64,000 bases of DNA from Coraliomargarita sp965656715 (GTDB lineage: Bacteria; Verrucomicrobiota; Verrucomicrobiia; Opitutales; Coraliomargaritaceae), in NCBI GenBank assembly GCA_965656715.1, contig CBFHLR010000017.1, positions 1 through 64,000 of the forward strand, given 5' to 3'. Made by a program: the position numbers and the translations under genes. Positions 50,307 to 59,800 of this stretch are shown here, piece after piece (the first letter of the stretch is position 1; each line of letters begins with the position of its first letter). Below the pieces are notes generated by a model. It did not search any database. It worked only from the letters and a program-made list of their open reading frames with translations, and was not told the DNA's origin.

Positions 50307-53300
50307 CTATTTCGCTATCGGCCCATAATATTCTAGAACTATACGGCTCGTATCATCATCTACATATGCCTTTACTAACCTAGTCACATCTACCGCATAC
50401 TCAGTGATCCCAAGATTACAATAATCCGGACTTAGCACATGATGCCCTCCTCCTGCTTCTTCAGAGCCGAGAATCACTGCAGTTCCAGAAGTTGGAGCAT
50501 CTTCGCTCCACTCAACGGCTAAGGTAAAAGCCTGACGTCGCCATTTCCGATAAACCGGATGATTACGGCGAGACAAGAACTTCATCCACGAGTATCTAGT
50601 TTCAAGGCTCGGCCACGTATCAGATTGAGAATTGACCACAACCTCACCTGAGTTCAACCAACTGAGCATTCCCTTCCGGTTATTGAAGCTTGCAGAGGTC
50701 GAATGAACCGCAACTTGAGCTGCCTTCCTTGACTGCAATCCATTGCGAATCAGCGTAATCACACTCTCATTCATACTTCCAGATTCAACCGATAGTGCCG
50801 CAAGTCCACTAATAGTATCGGCATAAGGTTGCCCGATAGCGTCACAGTGTACGCGAACAGCTTCCATCGCCCAGGGGATTCTATAACCAACTGCCTCTTG
50901 AAGAAAATCGACACCAAGTTCCCCACAAACATTAATTACAACATCAGCAGATTCACCCCGAATCCAACCCTTCAAGGCATCGCGCCAGCCATCGGGCAGT
51001 TCCTTTGGCGCCTTAAAAGGCGGAATTTCTAAAACAATTTCTGCAAACTTTATAAGAGCCTCAGGAACACCATCAACCTGCCCATTTTCAATACCAGCTT
51101 CAATCTCCCTCAATAAACTGCAAAGCGTCTTAATATTCTCAGAAATTGCCAAACCAGCACTAAGGCCAATGCCCGCCGAATAGAAACCAGAACGTTGAGA
51201 TGAATTGGTATTGTTCCAAATCTCTTTAGCACGGCATCCCATAAGAGCCATTAAAGCATCAACTACATTCGCATCATATTTCGCCTCGACCTGTCTTTGG
51301 AACAAAGACGAATCCAACGACTTTTTCAACGTATCAAATAGTTCATCCTCCTCCAATTCTGCATCAAGCATTCCGAGCAATGCAGAATCGAGCGATGCCA
51401 GACTACCATCCCAGTCACATTCACGATAATCCGAGTCCTCGTCCTTTACAAAGTCCCATGCCGAACTATTTCCAAGAACGTAATCAGCGACTGTAGAGAG
51501 ATCAATTTGGTTCATCTCTGCAATTTTCATAAATATGAAAACCGAGAGTTCTAAAATTCCACTGTTGATAGCTGGAGCCTTAGCCTCCTCGACAAGTTTT
51601 TTCCAGTTTCTGACAGCTTGAGCCTTCTTATATTGTGAGCCCCATACTGCGTGTAAGACCAGTCCTTCCAAATCCACAAATGCACGGCCAGAACGCCCTG
51701 CGACATTTGCGAATTCCTTTGATGGAATAATTGCAGCATTTCTCCAGATCGAGTGCATGATTAGGACACTCGCCGATAAATTTAGCCCTTGAGCCAAAGT
51801 AGGAGAAGCGACAACGAGTTTACACTGACCTTCCTTCAATAGGGCTTCGAGTTCCGATAAAAACTGTCGCGGCAAACCGCCGTGATGGATCGCAACTCCA
51901 AAGTTTAAACACTTAACGGCCGGGTGCTCTGCCCCAAGCCACTCGACTCCGACCGACTGAGCCTGCCGCAATCTGCTGGAAGGCTGAGACAGAGGCTCCA
52001 GAATGTCTCGTTCGACCAAATCCAGAATCAGCCGACCAATGCCTATGACCGACTTTCTCAACGAGCAGTAAATCATTACTCTTTTACCTTGCGAAACGAA
52101 TTTCCAGGCAGATGCCAATATAAGTTCATTCTTATCGGAAGGAAAGGGCTTTCGCCTCTTCGTTGTCGGCGGGGGATCACGAGCGACAATGAAACTAGGA
52201 ACAAATGGATTCTCTTCCCCAAAGATAATTTCCAATCTTGCAGTATTTGAGCTCAACCATTCGACGATTCCGAACCTCTGCCTTGTCGGTCGCCAATCTG
52301 AATGCACTGGAGAGCCCGGCTCGTCCTGACGTATCCATCCAACCAAATCTTTCATTTCCTCCGGACTGGGAAAGAGAGCCGAAAGACATACCACTCTCCT
52401 TGAAGCAGAGTCATCACGACTAAGTATTCGCTGAACGAGAGTTTCATACCTCACTTCACGCTCTCCCATCCCCAGCATATGCCCCTCATCGAATACTACC
52501 AAACCAACATCATCAATTATGGTCGAATCATTCCTGAGCGCAAAATCTAGCTTCTCAGGTGTGGAGACGACGATATCACCTGTCTTGAGCGTTTCTGCAT
52601 CCCCTGAAACTACACCTGCTGATCCATATAACGACGAAACTCTATAGCCTAAGGGCCGAAAAATATCAGCCAAATCATTTTCAATTTGTGCAGATAGCGC
52701 ACGTAAGGGAGTCACGTAAACGATTCGCAAAGCCGTTGAGAGCGTTCGTAGAATGCATAGTTCAGCAATTCTCGTCTTCCCAGCACTAGTTGGCAGCGCA
52801 ACCACCAAATCATCCTCGTGGTTTAAAGCTCTGTTTGCTGCCTCCAATTGTGACGGCCACAATTCAACTGAGGCACGCTCAGATGCATATAATCTTTGTA
52901 TGTAATTCAGCCGTAAATCCCCCCATGCTTCAGAATAAGGATCATCATCAGGTAGCGTCGGAATACGGGCATACAAACTTAATTCCCACAACTCATCAAT
53001 AAGGTGTGCAGTCAATTGAGCGGTCCACCAATGATTAACTGCTTTCACAGAAGATGCGGTTTCCGCGACCTCAACTAATCTCTGTTTTGCTTCATTCGCA
53101 GATTCTTTCGAACCAACTTTGAGTGCATGATCAAAGAGCGCGATTCCTTGCATGAATGCAGTTAAGAGAACCTCATGAATGGCATCCTCTGCCTCGAAAC
53201 CTACAACTTCTTTCAATTTCGCCGCAATTCCTGCGTCAGTATTCGACTCATCCAGCAGTCTATCTGCGAACAGCCCATGTAAAGACGAAAAATCTCTTCT

Positions 53301-53741
53301 TAATATATAGACGATTGCCAATTCGGCTGGGGAAAAATTCAGTTCCGATTCAGCCACAGATAAAACTGAAAAAGCACGTGCGGAAAAACGAGCAAGGTGA
53401 AATGCCACGGCAGCACTTACACGATGAAACCCAGATTTGTGATTAACTGAACCTCTATGAACTGCCGCTTCAATCGAATCTCCCGCAGCCAAGAATACAC
53501 GAGTCAACAGCGGTGAATCAGGTCGTAAACTCCGCAATTCCAATCCCATCGACAATACCGAAAATCCATAATCCAGCAGATCATCAGAAAGACTTTCTGC
53601 AAATTGTTGCCCCCCTTCGGGCATCACTCCATCGGCCCAGACCAATGCTCTAGCACGACCTCGGTCAAGCAACCTCCCACGAAAAACTGGGGTTAGAACC
53701 TCTTCGAGCAAAGATTCGAGCTGTTCAATTTCTTCGCTCAT
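50307..53741 (-). CDS. hamB: Hachiman defence helicase HamB
   Basis: This 1144-residue Ski2-like superfamily 2 helicase has Walker A LPTSAGKT (316-323), DEGH box (418-421), LSALFPSPEEM, HHGGLP, SPTLAQGLNLSA and NVAGRSGRA motifs, with an N-terminal helical region of about 290 residues and a long C-terminal extension. In Hachiman, HamB senses DNA intermediates of phage replication and releases the HamA nuclease. Its ATG immediately follows the hamA stop with no spacer (TAGATG), so the two are coupled. It lies in an AT-rich island. Family placement is from motif order and the HamA partner; no alignment was run. Confidence 0.88.
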   Translation of the reverse strand: MSEEIEQLESLLEEVLTPVFRGRLLDRGRARALVWADGVMPEGGQQFAESLSDDLLDYGFSVLSMGLELRSLRPDSPLLTRVFLAAGDSIEAAVHRGSVNHKSGFHRVSAAVAFHLARFSARAFSVLSVAESELNFSPAELAIVYILRRDFSSLHGLFADRLLDESNTDAGIAAKLKEVVGFEAEDAIHEVLLTAFMQGIALFDHALKVGSKESANEAKQRLVEVAETASSVKAVNHWWTAQLTAHLIDELWELSLYARIPTLPDDDPYSEAWGDLRLNYIQRLYASERASVELWPSQLEAANRALNHEDDLVVALPTSAGKTRIAELCILRTLSTALRIVYVTPLRALSAQIENDLADIFRPLGYRVSSLYGSAGVVSGDAETLKTGDIVVSTPEKLDFALRNDSTIIDDVGLVVFDEGHMLGMGEREVRYETLVQRILSRDDSASRRVVCLSALFPSPEEMKDLVGWIRQDEPGSPVHSDWRPTRQRFGIVEWLSSNTARLEIIFGEENPFVPSFIVARDPPPTTKRRKPFPSDKNELILASAWKFVSQGKRVMIYCSLRKSVIGIGRLILDLVERDILEPLSQPSSRLRQAQSVGVEWLGAEHPAVKCLNFGVAIHHGGLPRQFLSELEALLKEGQCKLVVASPTLAQGLNLSASVLIMHSIWRNAAIIPSKEFANVAGRSGRAFVDLEGLVLHAVWGSQYKKAQAVRNWKKLVEEAKAPAINSGILELSVFIFMKIAEMNQIDLSTVADYVLGNSSAWDFVKDEDSDYRECDWDGSLASLDSALLGMLDAELEEDELFDTLKKSLDSSLFQRQVEAKYDANVVDALMALMGCRAKEIWNNTNSSQRSGFYSAGIGLSAGLAISENIKTLCSLLREIEAGIENGQVDGVPEALIKFAEIVLEIPPFKAPKELPDGWRDALKGWIRGESADVVINVCGELGVDFLQEAVGYRIPWAMEAVRVHCDAIGQPYADTISGLAALSVESGSMNESVITLIRNGLQSRKAAQVAVHSTSASFNNRKGMLSWLNSGEVVVNSQSDTWPSLETRYSWMKFLSRRNHPVYRKWRRQAFTLAVEWSEDAPTSGTAVILGSEEAGGGHHVLSPDYCNLGITEYAVDVTRLVKAYVDDDTSRIVLEYYGPIAK

Positions 53742-54503
53742 CTACATGGCCTCATAAACACCATTAATGAAATCTGCATGGTCTGCTATGTAAGCACCTA
53801 CAATGTTGCAATGACGCTTCTTGCTCTGGATTTCGCCATGATGATCCTCTAACAATTTAGTCGGATTCTTACCACTCAGAACAAAAAGATAATGCTCAAT
53901 TCGTGAGCCCGAGAAGCTATTCGCAACCTGTCGGTCAAGTTTCAAAGCGAGCTCTTTTTTTCCTTTGTCCCGAAGTCGCTTCCCGATCCACAATACGGTA
54001 TGCGATGTTGGCCGACCAGAATTCGCATCTAAGGCTTCTTGTGCATCTTTAATAGCAGTCGATGCAGACCCTGCACGGCTCTTGGCTTCAGCTTTAAGAA
54101 ATTCAAACTTCCCGTTTTTCTTAACCTTAATGCCGATCAAATCATCGCCCCGAAGCGCCATTTCTCGGCCATCTTTCCAACGAAGTCTTCGAATCGGCAC
54201 CTTCCAGCCAAGTAGTTCCTCCGCGATTTCTGTCGCAAGAATTTCACCAAAATCACCCGAGCGTGCTTTTTTACTTTGTGGCAACTCTTCACGAAGTAGA
54301 TCAGCCGTCATATCTGCACCTAGTGCTGCGATTCGATCAGCAGTAGTCTCTGAGTCTATGTAGTGAGAGTTTACACACGATGCAATGGCATCAAGATGCT
54401 CCTCGCGAACATCGGCACGCTCATCTAAAAGCCACAATAAGTGGCGTTTGTCACCAACATCACATGGATCCCCAGCCAGCCATTTACTCAAAAACTCTTT
54501 CAT
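53742..54503 (-). CDS. hamA: Hachiman defence nuclease HamA (DUF1837)
   Basis: The 253-residue protein has the DUF1837 core of HamA/AbpA. GDFGEILATEIAEELLGW (Glu87), GDDLIGI (Asp120/121) and FLKAEAKSRAG (Glu139, Lys141) form a PD-(D/E)xK nuclease-like site. Together with the adjacent Ski2-like helicase this defines a Hachiman anti-phage system, in which HamA degrades DNA once freed from HamB. I chose ATG 54503 (MKEFLSKW) since AGG lies at suitable spacing; a longer start at 54521 is possible. Transcription starts upstream, beside the DUF2231 remnant. Confidence 0.87.
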   Translation of the reverse strand: MKEFLSKWLAGDPCDVGDKRHLLWLLDERADVREEHLDAIASCVNSHYIDSETTADRIAALGADMTADLLREELPQSKKARSGDFGEILATEIAEELLGWKVPIRRLRWKDGREMALRGDDLIGIKVKKNGKFEFLKAEAKSRAGSASTAIKDAQEALDANSGRPTSHTVLWIGKRLRDKGKKELALKLDRQVANSFSGSRIEHYLFVLSGKNPTKLLEDHHGEIQSKKRHCNIVGAYIADHADFINGVYEAM

Positions 54504-54611
54504 ACATGTGCCTATAAGCATTCACCGCTGTTCGGTGAAGCTGACGGCTAAAGTAATCTGAGAATCCATTTTAAGAAAGACTTTTATTACCCAGTACGCT
54601 CTAACTAAGTC

Positions 54612-54687
54612 ATAAATAGATTAAATAATCGGGGCCATAACCAACCGACAACATTCCCAAGAAAGCATCGAGACACCAAACACCTTG
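54612..54687 (-). pseudogene. Remnant resembling the 3' end of a DUF2231 gene
   Basis: 54616-54640 (minus strand encodes ...YGPDYL...) matches 48140-48165 at about 23 of 26 positions, with one indel. That is the last codons of the DUF2231 gene at 48138-48956. The reading frame is shifted and the IS4 element lies directly next to it. It is most likely a deleted paralogue of the TRASH-DUF2231 gene that once followed the 56029 DUF3347 gene. Confidence 0.5.
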
Positions 54688-54696
54688 ATAACGACT

Positions 54697-56005
54697 CACT
54701 AGCGTCCAGTTAAAGGTCGTTGAAAGTCAACTGCTTAGAAATCAACAAATGATCATTGCTAGTAGCATAATCCGTAAGCAGCTGATTGAAAGGGACTTTC
54801 TGGAAAACGTTCACACTCAAGATTTGCAATATACGGGTCAAACTTTCGTCGATTCCATGGATCTTATTGAGACAGGCCACCATGAGGTAAACGCAGATCG
54901 CGATCCAGATTTGTGTGCGCACTGCGTTCTCGCTGGTGCCGAAGAAAGTTTTGATTCTCAGGTTCTGCTTGATCCATTTGAAGAAGAGTTCGATTTGCCA
55001 GCGACTCTTGTAAATGGCTGCGATCGTCAGGGCGGGAAGATCGAAGTGGTTGGTCAGGAAGACCAATCTTTGTCCGCTTTGCGTATCGACATCGCTGATA
55101 CGTCGCAGTCGCTTCGGGTAGTCGAGTTTCCCTTTTCGGGTGCTCAGCCGGATCGTCTGATCGCAGCGCAGTCCCGTTGCCTTGTCGACTGCTCGGGACT
55201 CCAAAACGTAGAATCTCGTGTTGCTCTTGGATCGAATCACAAAGTAAGCCTTGGCGCTGTCGATGCCGAACAGACGAGCGAAGTCGAGGTAACCCCGGTC
55301 GATCACATAGATGCTCCCCGGTTCGAAAGCGATTTGGTCGAGGAAGTGCACATCGTGAACCGATCCATCCGTGATACTGATGAACACAGGGATTGGGCCT
55401 GCCAAGTCGATTTGAGTGTGCAGTTTGATCGCTGCTTTGGTGCGCCGGAAGTGCGCCCACGGGAACATCGACAGGCAAAGATCGATGGTCGTCGAATCCA
55501 CCGCATAAACCATCTCTTCGAGATCCAGCCCATTGGGGTCGCTGGCATAGAGTCGACGCGCCTTGCGAATGAGAACCTGTCCGAGTGCTTCGTAAACGCG
55601 CCAGTCCCGATGCTCGTTGGCGTAGGCCAGATTGGTCCGGGTGATGTTCCCTCGAATGCCCATTGCGTAGAGATGGGTGCAACCGCGCAGACAGGCTTCG
55701 ATGTCCCGCAGGCTCTCCCGAAAAGTAATCTGCGCGAAAGCCATTGCCAGAAACTGGTCGCGGGCCGTCATGCCCTTGCTGCTTCTCTGCATCGGGTGCA
55801 GTGCAATACATCGCTGGAACTCCTTGCGGTCCAGCAAATCGAGAACTTGAGTGAAAATCAGACGTCCGGCGTTCATCCCTTATTGAGAATGAACTCGGCA
55901 AATAACCGCCAGCGCGTTCAAATGCGTGACATGCTTTTTTATTCATTAGCTGCTTAACATGAACAACCTACAAAACCTCAACCAGTCCTTAACTGGACAC
56001 TAGTG
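54697..56005 (-). mobile_element. IS4-family insertion sequence
   Basis: The ends are CACTAGCGTCCAGTTAA and, inverted, CACTAGTGTCCAGTTAA (one mismatch). Flanking ATAACGACT (54688-54696 and 56006-56014) is a 9-bp target duplication; two more bases could be included if the ends are drawn shorter. One transposase gene fills it. The element is intact by sequence. Confidence 0.88.
54710..55876 (-). CDS. IS4-family transposase
   Basis: The 388-residue transposase has an N-terminal DUF4372-like domain and the catalytic RNase H-like core: YAVDSTTIDL (first Asp), YVIDRGYLDF (second Asp) and the IS4 signature Y-x2-R-x3-E-x6-K in YKSRWQIELFFKWIKQNL (Glu). The frame is complete with no internal stop. 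The long open frame on the opposite strand is only a shadow. It inserts between the DUF3347 gene of the efflux operon and the DUF2231 remnant. Confidence 0.94.
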   Translation of the reverse strand: MNAGRLIFTQVLDLLDRKEFQRCIALHPMQRSSKGMTARDQFLAMAFAQITFRESLRDIEACLRGCTHLYAMGIRGNITRTNLAYANEHRDWRVYEALGQVLIRKARRLYASDPNGLDLEEMVYAVDSTTIDLCLSMFPWAHFRRTKAAIKLHTQIDLAGPIPVFISITDGSVHDVHFLDQIAFEPGSIYVIDRGYLDFARLFGIDSAKAYFVIRSKSNTRFYVLESRAVDKATGLRCDQTIRLSTRKGKLDYPKRLRRISDVDTQSGQRLVFLTNHFDLPALTIAAIYKSRWQIELFFKWIKQNLRIKTFFGTSENAVRTQIWIAICVYLMVACLNKIHGIDESLTRILQILSVNVFQKVPFNQLLTDYATSNDHLLISKQLTFNDL

Positions 56006-56028
56006 ATAACGACTGTTAGCAGTTACTA

Positions 56029-56847
56029 CTAATGCTCATGCTTAGAATGGTCGCTTTCGGCCTTATCGACTGCGCCCACACTGAACTTCTTCAATTTTTC
56101 CATGTAAACTTCAGGCTCTTCCATAAAGTCCTTCTTACACCCCTTACAGCAAAACCGAACTAATTTTCCCTTATAAGCAAAATCATAGATTTCGCCATCA
56201 ACTAGCTCGTCGCCTGAAACGATGCAGACTTTAGGATAATTCTTCCCATGTTCAGCTACAATATCTTCACTAGCAGGCGTCAGCATGCCCTCCATCTTAT
56301 GTTGAGGCGCCTCAACCGCGACCGGACAGCATCCATGTCCAACACTTTTCTGTTTTCCGGACACTTGTGATCTGAGACTTCCGCAACGCAACATCTGCTT
56401 ACCATAATATGGATTTGCAACCGTTTGGCCTGCCTGTAACCAAGCCCCGCCGCGCCCGTCAAATGCCATAGCACAGTAGGCCTGATACAATGGAGTTTCC
56501 AGCTTCGCGCCGACAAGAGGAATCATTTCAAGAACCGCAGCAGATAGATCGGCAAACGACTCACGAGCATTTGCGATATCTCCTGCTTTTTTGATTCCTA
56601 CTGCAGACTTCTTCATCTGAATGTAGGGTTTCTTCATATTAAGGTTCGGCTCCAAGTTCAGCTTCTTGGCTAGATCGGACGCAGAGGCGTTGGCTCGTTG
56701 CAAGTCATCAGCCGCTAGGGCTTCCTGTATCTCAAGATACTGGCCAACCAGTCCTTCGACGAAGGTCGACTTTATCATATTACCCGAGTGCGCAGATAGC
56801 TGAACGCTTGAAACAACGGCGATTACAAAAATTAAGAAGGATTTCAT
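56029..56847 (-). CDS. DUF3347-TRASH periplasmic copper-type protein
   Basis: The 272-residue exported protein (signal MKSFLIFVIAVVSSVQLSA) has a DUF3347 domain with YQAYCAMAFDGRGGAWLQ and NPYYGKQMLRCG, then a CCPVAVEAPQH segment, then a second metal-motif domain with VCIVSGDEL and VRFCCKGCKKDF. The tail is His-rich (ESDHSKHEH). Here Cys replaces the usual His-Cys pair (AYCAM). It starts four bases after the cusA stop, so it belongs to the efflux operon and probably hands metal to CusB/CusA. The start at 56847 is chosen for the signal peptide. Confidence 0.85.
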   Translation of the reverse strand: MKSFLIFVIAVVSSVQLSAHSGNMIKSTFVEGLVGQYLEIQEALAADDLQRANASASDLAKKLNLEPNLNMKKPYIQMKKSAVGIKKAGDIANARESFADLSAAVLEMIPLVGAKLETPLYQAYCAMAFDGRGGAWLQAGQTVANPYYGKQMLRCGSLRSQVSGKQKSVGHGCCPVAVEAPQHKMEGMLTPASEDIVAEHGKNYPKVCIVSGDELVDGEIYDFAYKGKLVRFCCKGCKKDFMEEPEVYMEKLKKFSVGAVDKAESDHSKHEH

Positions 56848-56851
56848 ATTA

Positions 56852-59800
56852 CTATTTTTTGATTGATTTAAATCGGTAAGAAATTTCGGCCAGGCCACAG
56901 TATAAGACTGGCACAACAAAGATGGTGAGGATGGCTAGAAGCATACCACCAAAGGATGGAATCGCCATTGGCACCATAATGTCGGAACCACGCCCAACAG
57001 AAGTAAGGACAGGTAACAGAGCTAGAATGGTAGTCGCGCTGGTCATCATTGCGGGGCGCACACGGCGGTCACCAGCCTCGACGGTGGCGGCACGGATATC
57101 CTCAATTGTCTTGGGATCTTTATCCCTGAAGATTTGCTGCAAATAGGTGCAGACGATCACGCCGTTATCGGTAGCGATCCCGAAGAGCGCAAGAAATCCA
57201 ACCCAAACCGCGACACTGAGGTTAATGGTTCCCATCTGGAAGAGGTCGCGCAAATTGTGCCCGAACAAACTAAAATCAAGGAACCAGGGCTGGCCGTAAA
57301 ACCAGATCAAAATGAAGCCGCCCGACCAGGCGAATAGAATGCCTGAGAAGACTAGCAGGGTGGTCGAGACTCGCTTGAACTGGAAATACAGGATTAGCCA
57401 AATCGCGAAGAGAGCAATCGGGAGGACAATTCGCAGCTTTTTCTCAGCACGCACTTGATTCTCATAGCTACCGGTAAACTTGAAACTAACTCCGGCCGGA
57501 ATACTGAGTTCACCACTCTTGATTTTCTGGTCCAAGACCTCCTGTGCCTGTTCGACCACTTCGACTTCCGCGTAGCCATCCTGCTTATCGAAGATAACGT
57601 AGCCGACAAGGAATGTATCCTCGCTTTTAATCACCTGTGGGCCGCGGACATAGTTTATTGTGGCTAGCTCTTTCAAAGGAATTTGCGTGCCATCCGGAGC
57701 GGCAACAAGAATATCTTCTATCGCCTCGATGTTATCACGGAGTTCCCTCATGTAGCGCACTCGCACGGGGTAACGCTCTCGACCCTCGACCGTCATCGTG
57801 ATGGGTTTGCCGCCGATCGCCACTTCGATTACATTCTGCACCATCTTAATTTTAACGCCGTAGCGAGCGATGGCATCGCGGTCGATGTCGATTTCTAGAT
57901 AAGGCTTCCCTACAATTCGGTCTGCTAGCACAGCCTCAGCCTTAACTGAAGGAACTTGCTTCAATATACCCTCAATATCCAAGGCGACTTTCTCTAAAGT
58001 TTCCAAGTCGGGGCCGTAAACTTTCAGTCCCATCGGGGCACGCATACCGCTTTGTAGCATCACAATCCGTGCTGCAATCGGTTGGAGCTTCGGGGCTGAT
58101 GTCGTGCCGGGAATAGTCGCGGCCTTCACGATTTCGTCCCAGATATCGTCAGGGCTTTTAATCTCATCTCGCCACTGGCGGAAAGGTCGACCATCCTCAT
58201 CGGCAATCAAATCACCCTGAGAATCACGCTCGAAATCTTCGGCAACTTTATCATAGGCGAATGTCAAGATGCGCCCATCATCATCGGTGATATACTCCGA
58301 CTTATAACTGATGATCGTCTCAATCATAGAGATCGGAGCTGGGTCGAGCGGGCTTTCAACGCGCCCAAGTTTACCAACAGCGCTCTCAACTTCAGGAATG
58401 GCATTAATCGCCATATCTTGTTTGCGAAGCACATCCATAACTTCGCCAATTGAGGCGTGTGGCATGGTCGTGGGCATGAGAAGGTAAGATCCTTCATCGA
58501 GATCAGGCATAAACTCTTTACCCAGTCCCGGAACCGCATGCGCTATGGAGACATAAGGCTTCGAGCTTTTGATCGTTTCAGGCAACCACCCGAACATGGA
58601 ACTGAAACCTAACCAGACGGCAAATCCGAAGACCACAATTAGTGTGCTAAACGCTAGAAACACTGTTTTGAATCGCAGCAGTAGCCCAAGCAATCTGGCA
58701 TAGAACCGAATGAATATGTAGAAGAAGCCCAAGAGCCCACCTACCGTCAGAAACACAAATATGATATTGTGCAGATGCTCCTCCGGACCAAGCGGTTTCC
58801 AGTCTGCTGCCAGCCAAAAAGCAACTAAGATCGCAACGACGAAGTTAAACGTGAAGAATACACTCTTCTGCGCTCTTTCCGGAATCTTTGGACTACAAAT
58901 ATGGAAAATGGATGCCGCCACCGCGAATGCTCCTAACCACCAAGGGAACCAGTCGACAAATACCGCGCCCAGCAACCCAACGATGCCGATGCCACCCCAT
59001 AGGCCAATTTTTGCCAAGTGAGATTTGAAGCGGCCTGCAATAAGCCAGTGCGCCAAGGGCGGAATAATCGTCAGAGCAACGACAATCGAGCCAATCAGTG
59101 CAAAGGTTTTGGTGTAGGCAAGGGGACGGAATAGCTTCCCTTCCGCAGCCTCCATAGTAAAGACCGGGAGAAAACTAATGACTGTCGTCAGAACGGCGGT
59201 CACCACAGCGCTCGCAACCTCAGAGCAGGCACGATAGACTACTTCGAGCCTACTCTCCTCATGTGAAGCATCATCTAAATGCTTGAGGATATTTTCAATC
59301 AGAACTACCCCCATGTCGACAATGGTGCCAATGGCGATGGCAATGCCGGACAGTGCCACGACGTTGGCATCCACCCCGAAAAGCTTCATGCCGATGAATG
59401 AAAATAGCACCGCCAGCGGCAGCACGCCCGAAATGAGTGACGCACTGCGAAGATGTAAGACCATCAACACCACAACAATAATGGTGACCAGAATCTGCTG
59501 ACGCACCGCATCTTCCAGGGTGCCCAGAGTCTCGTAGATCAACCCCGTCCGATCATAGAAGGGAACAATCTCGACTTGGCTGACCGTGCCATCTGCTAGT
59601 GTTTTCTTGGGCAGGCCTGGGGAGATTTCCTTGATCTTTTCTTTGACCCGCTTGATTACGGCGAGCGGGTTTTCACCATAGCGTGTGACGACAACGCCAC
59701 CAACTGCCTCCGCACCCGCTTTATCGAGCGCACCACGACGTAGAGCAGGTCCGTATTCAATCTCGGCGACTTGCTCCAATGTAATCGGAATATTATCACG

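Noticed and set aside
54749..55957. Long plus-strand open frame opposite the IS4 transposase
   Set aside because: The minus frame has the full DDE and Y-R-E-K signature. The plus frame is only its shadow.
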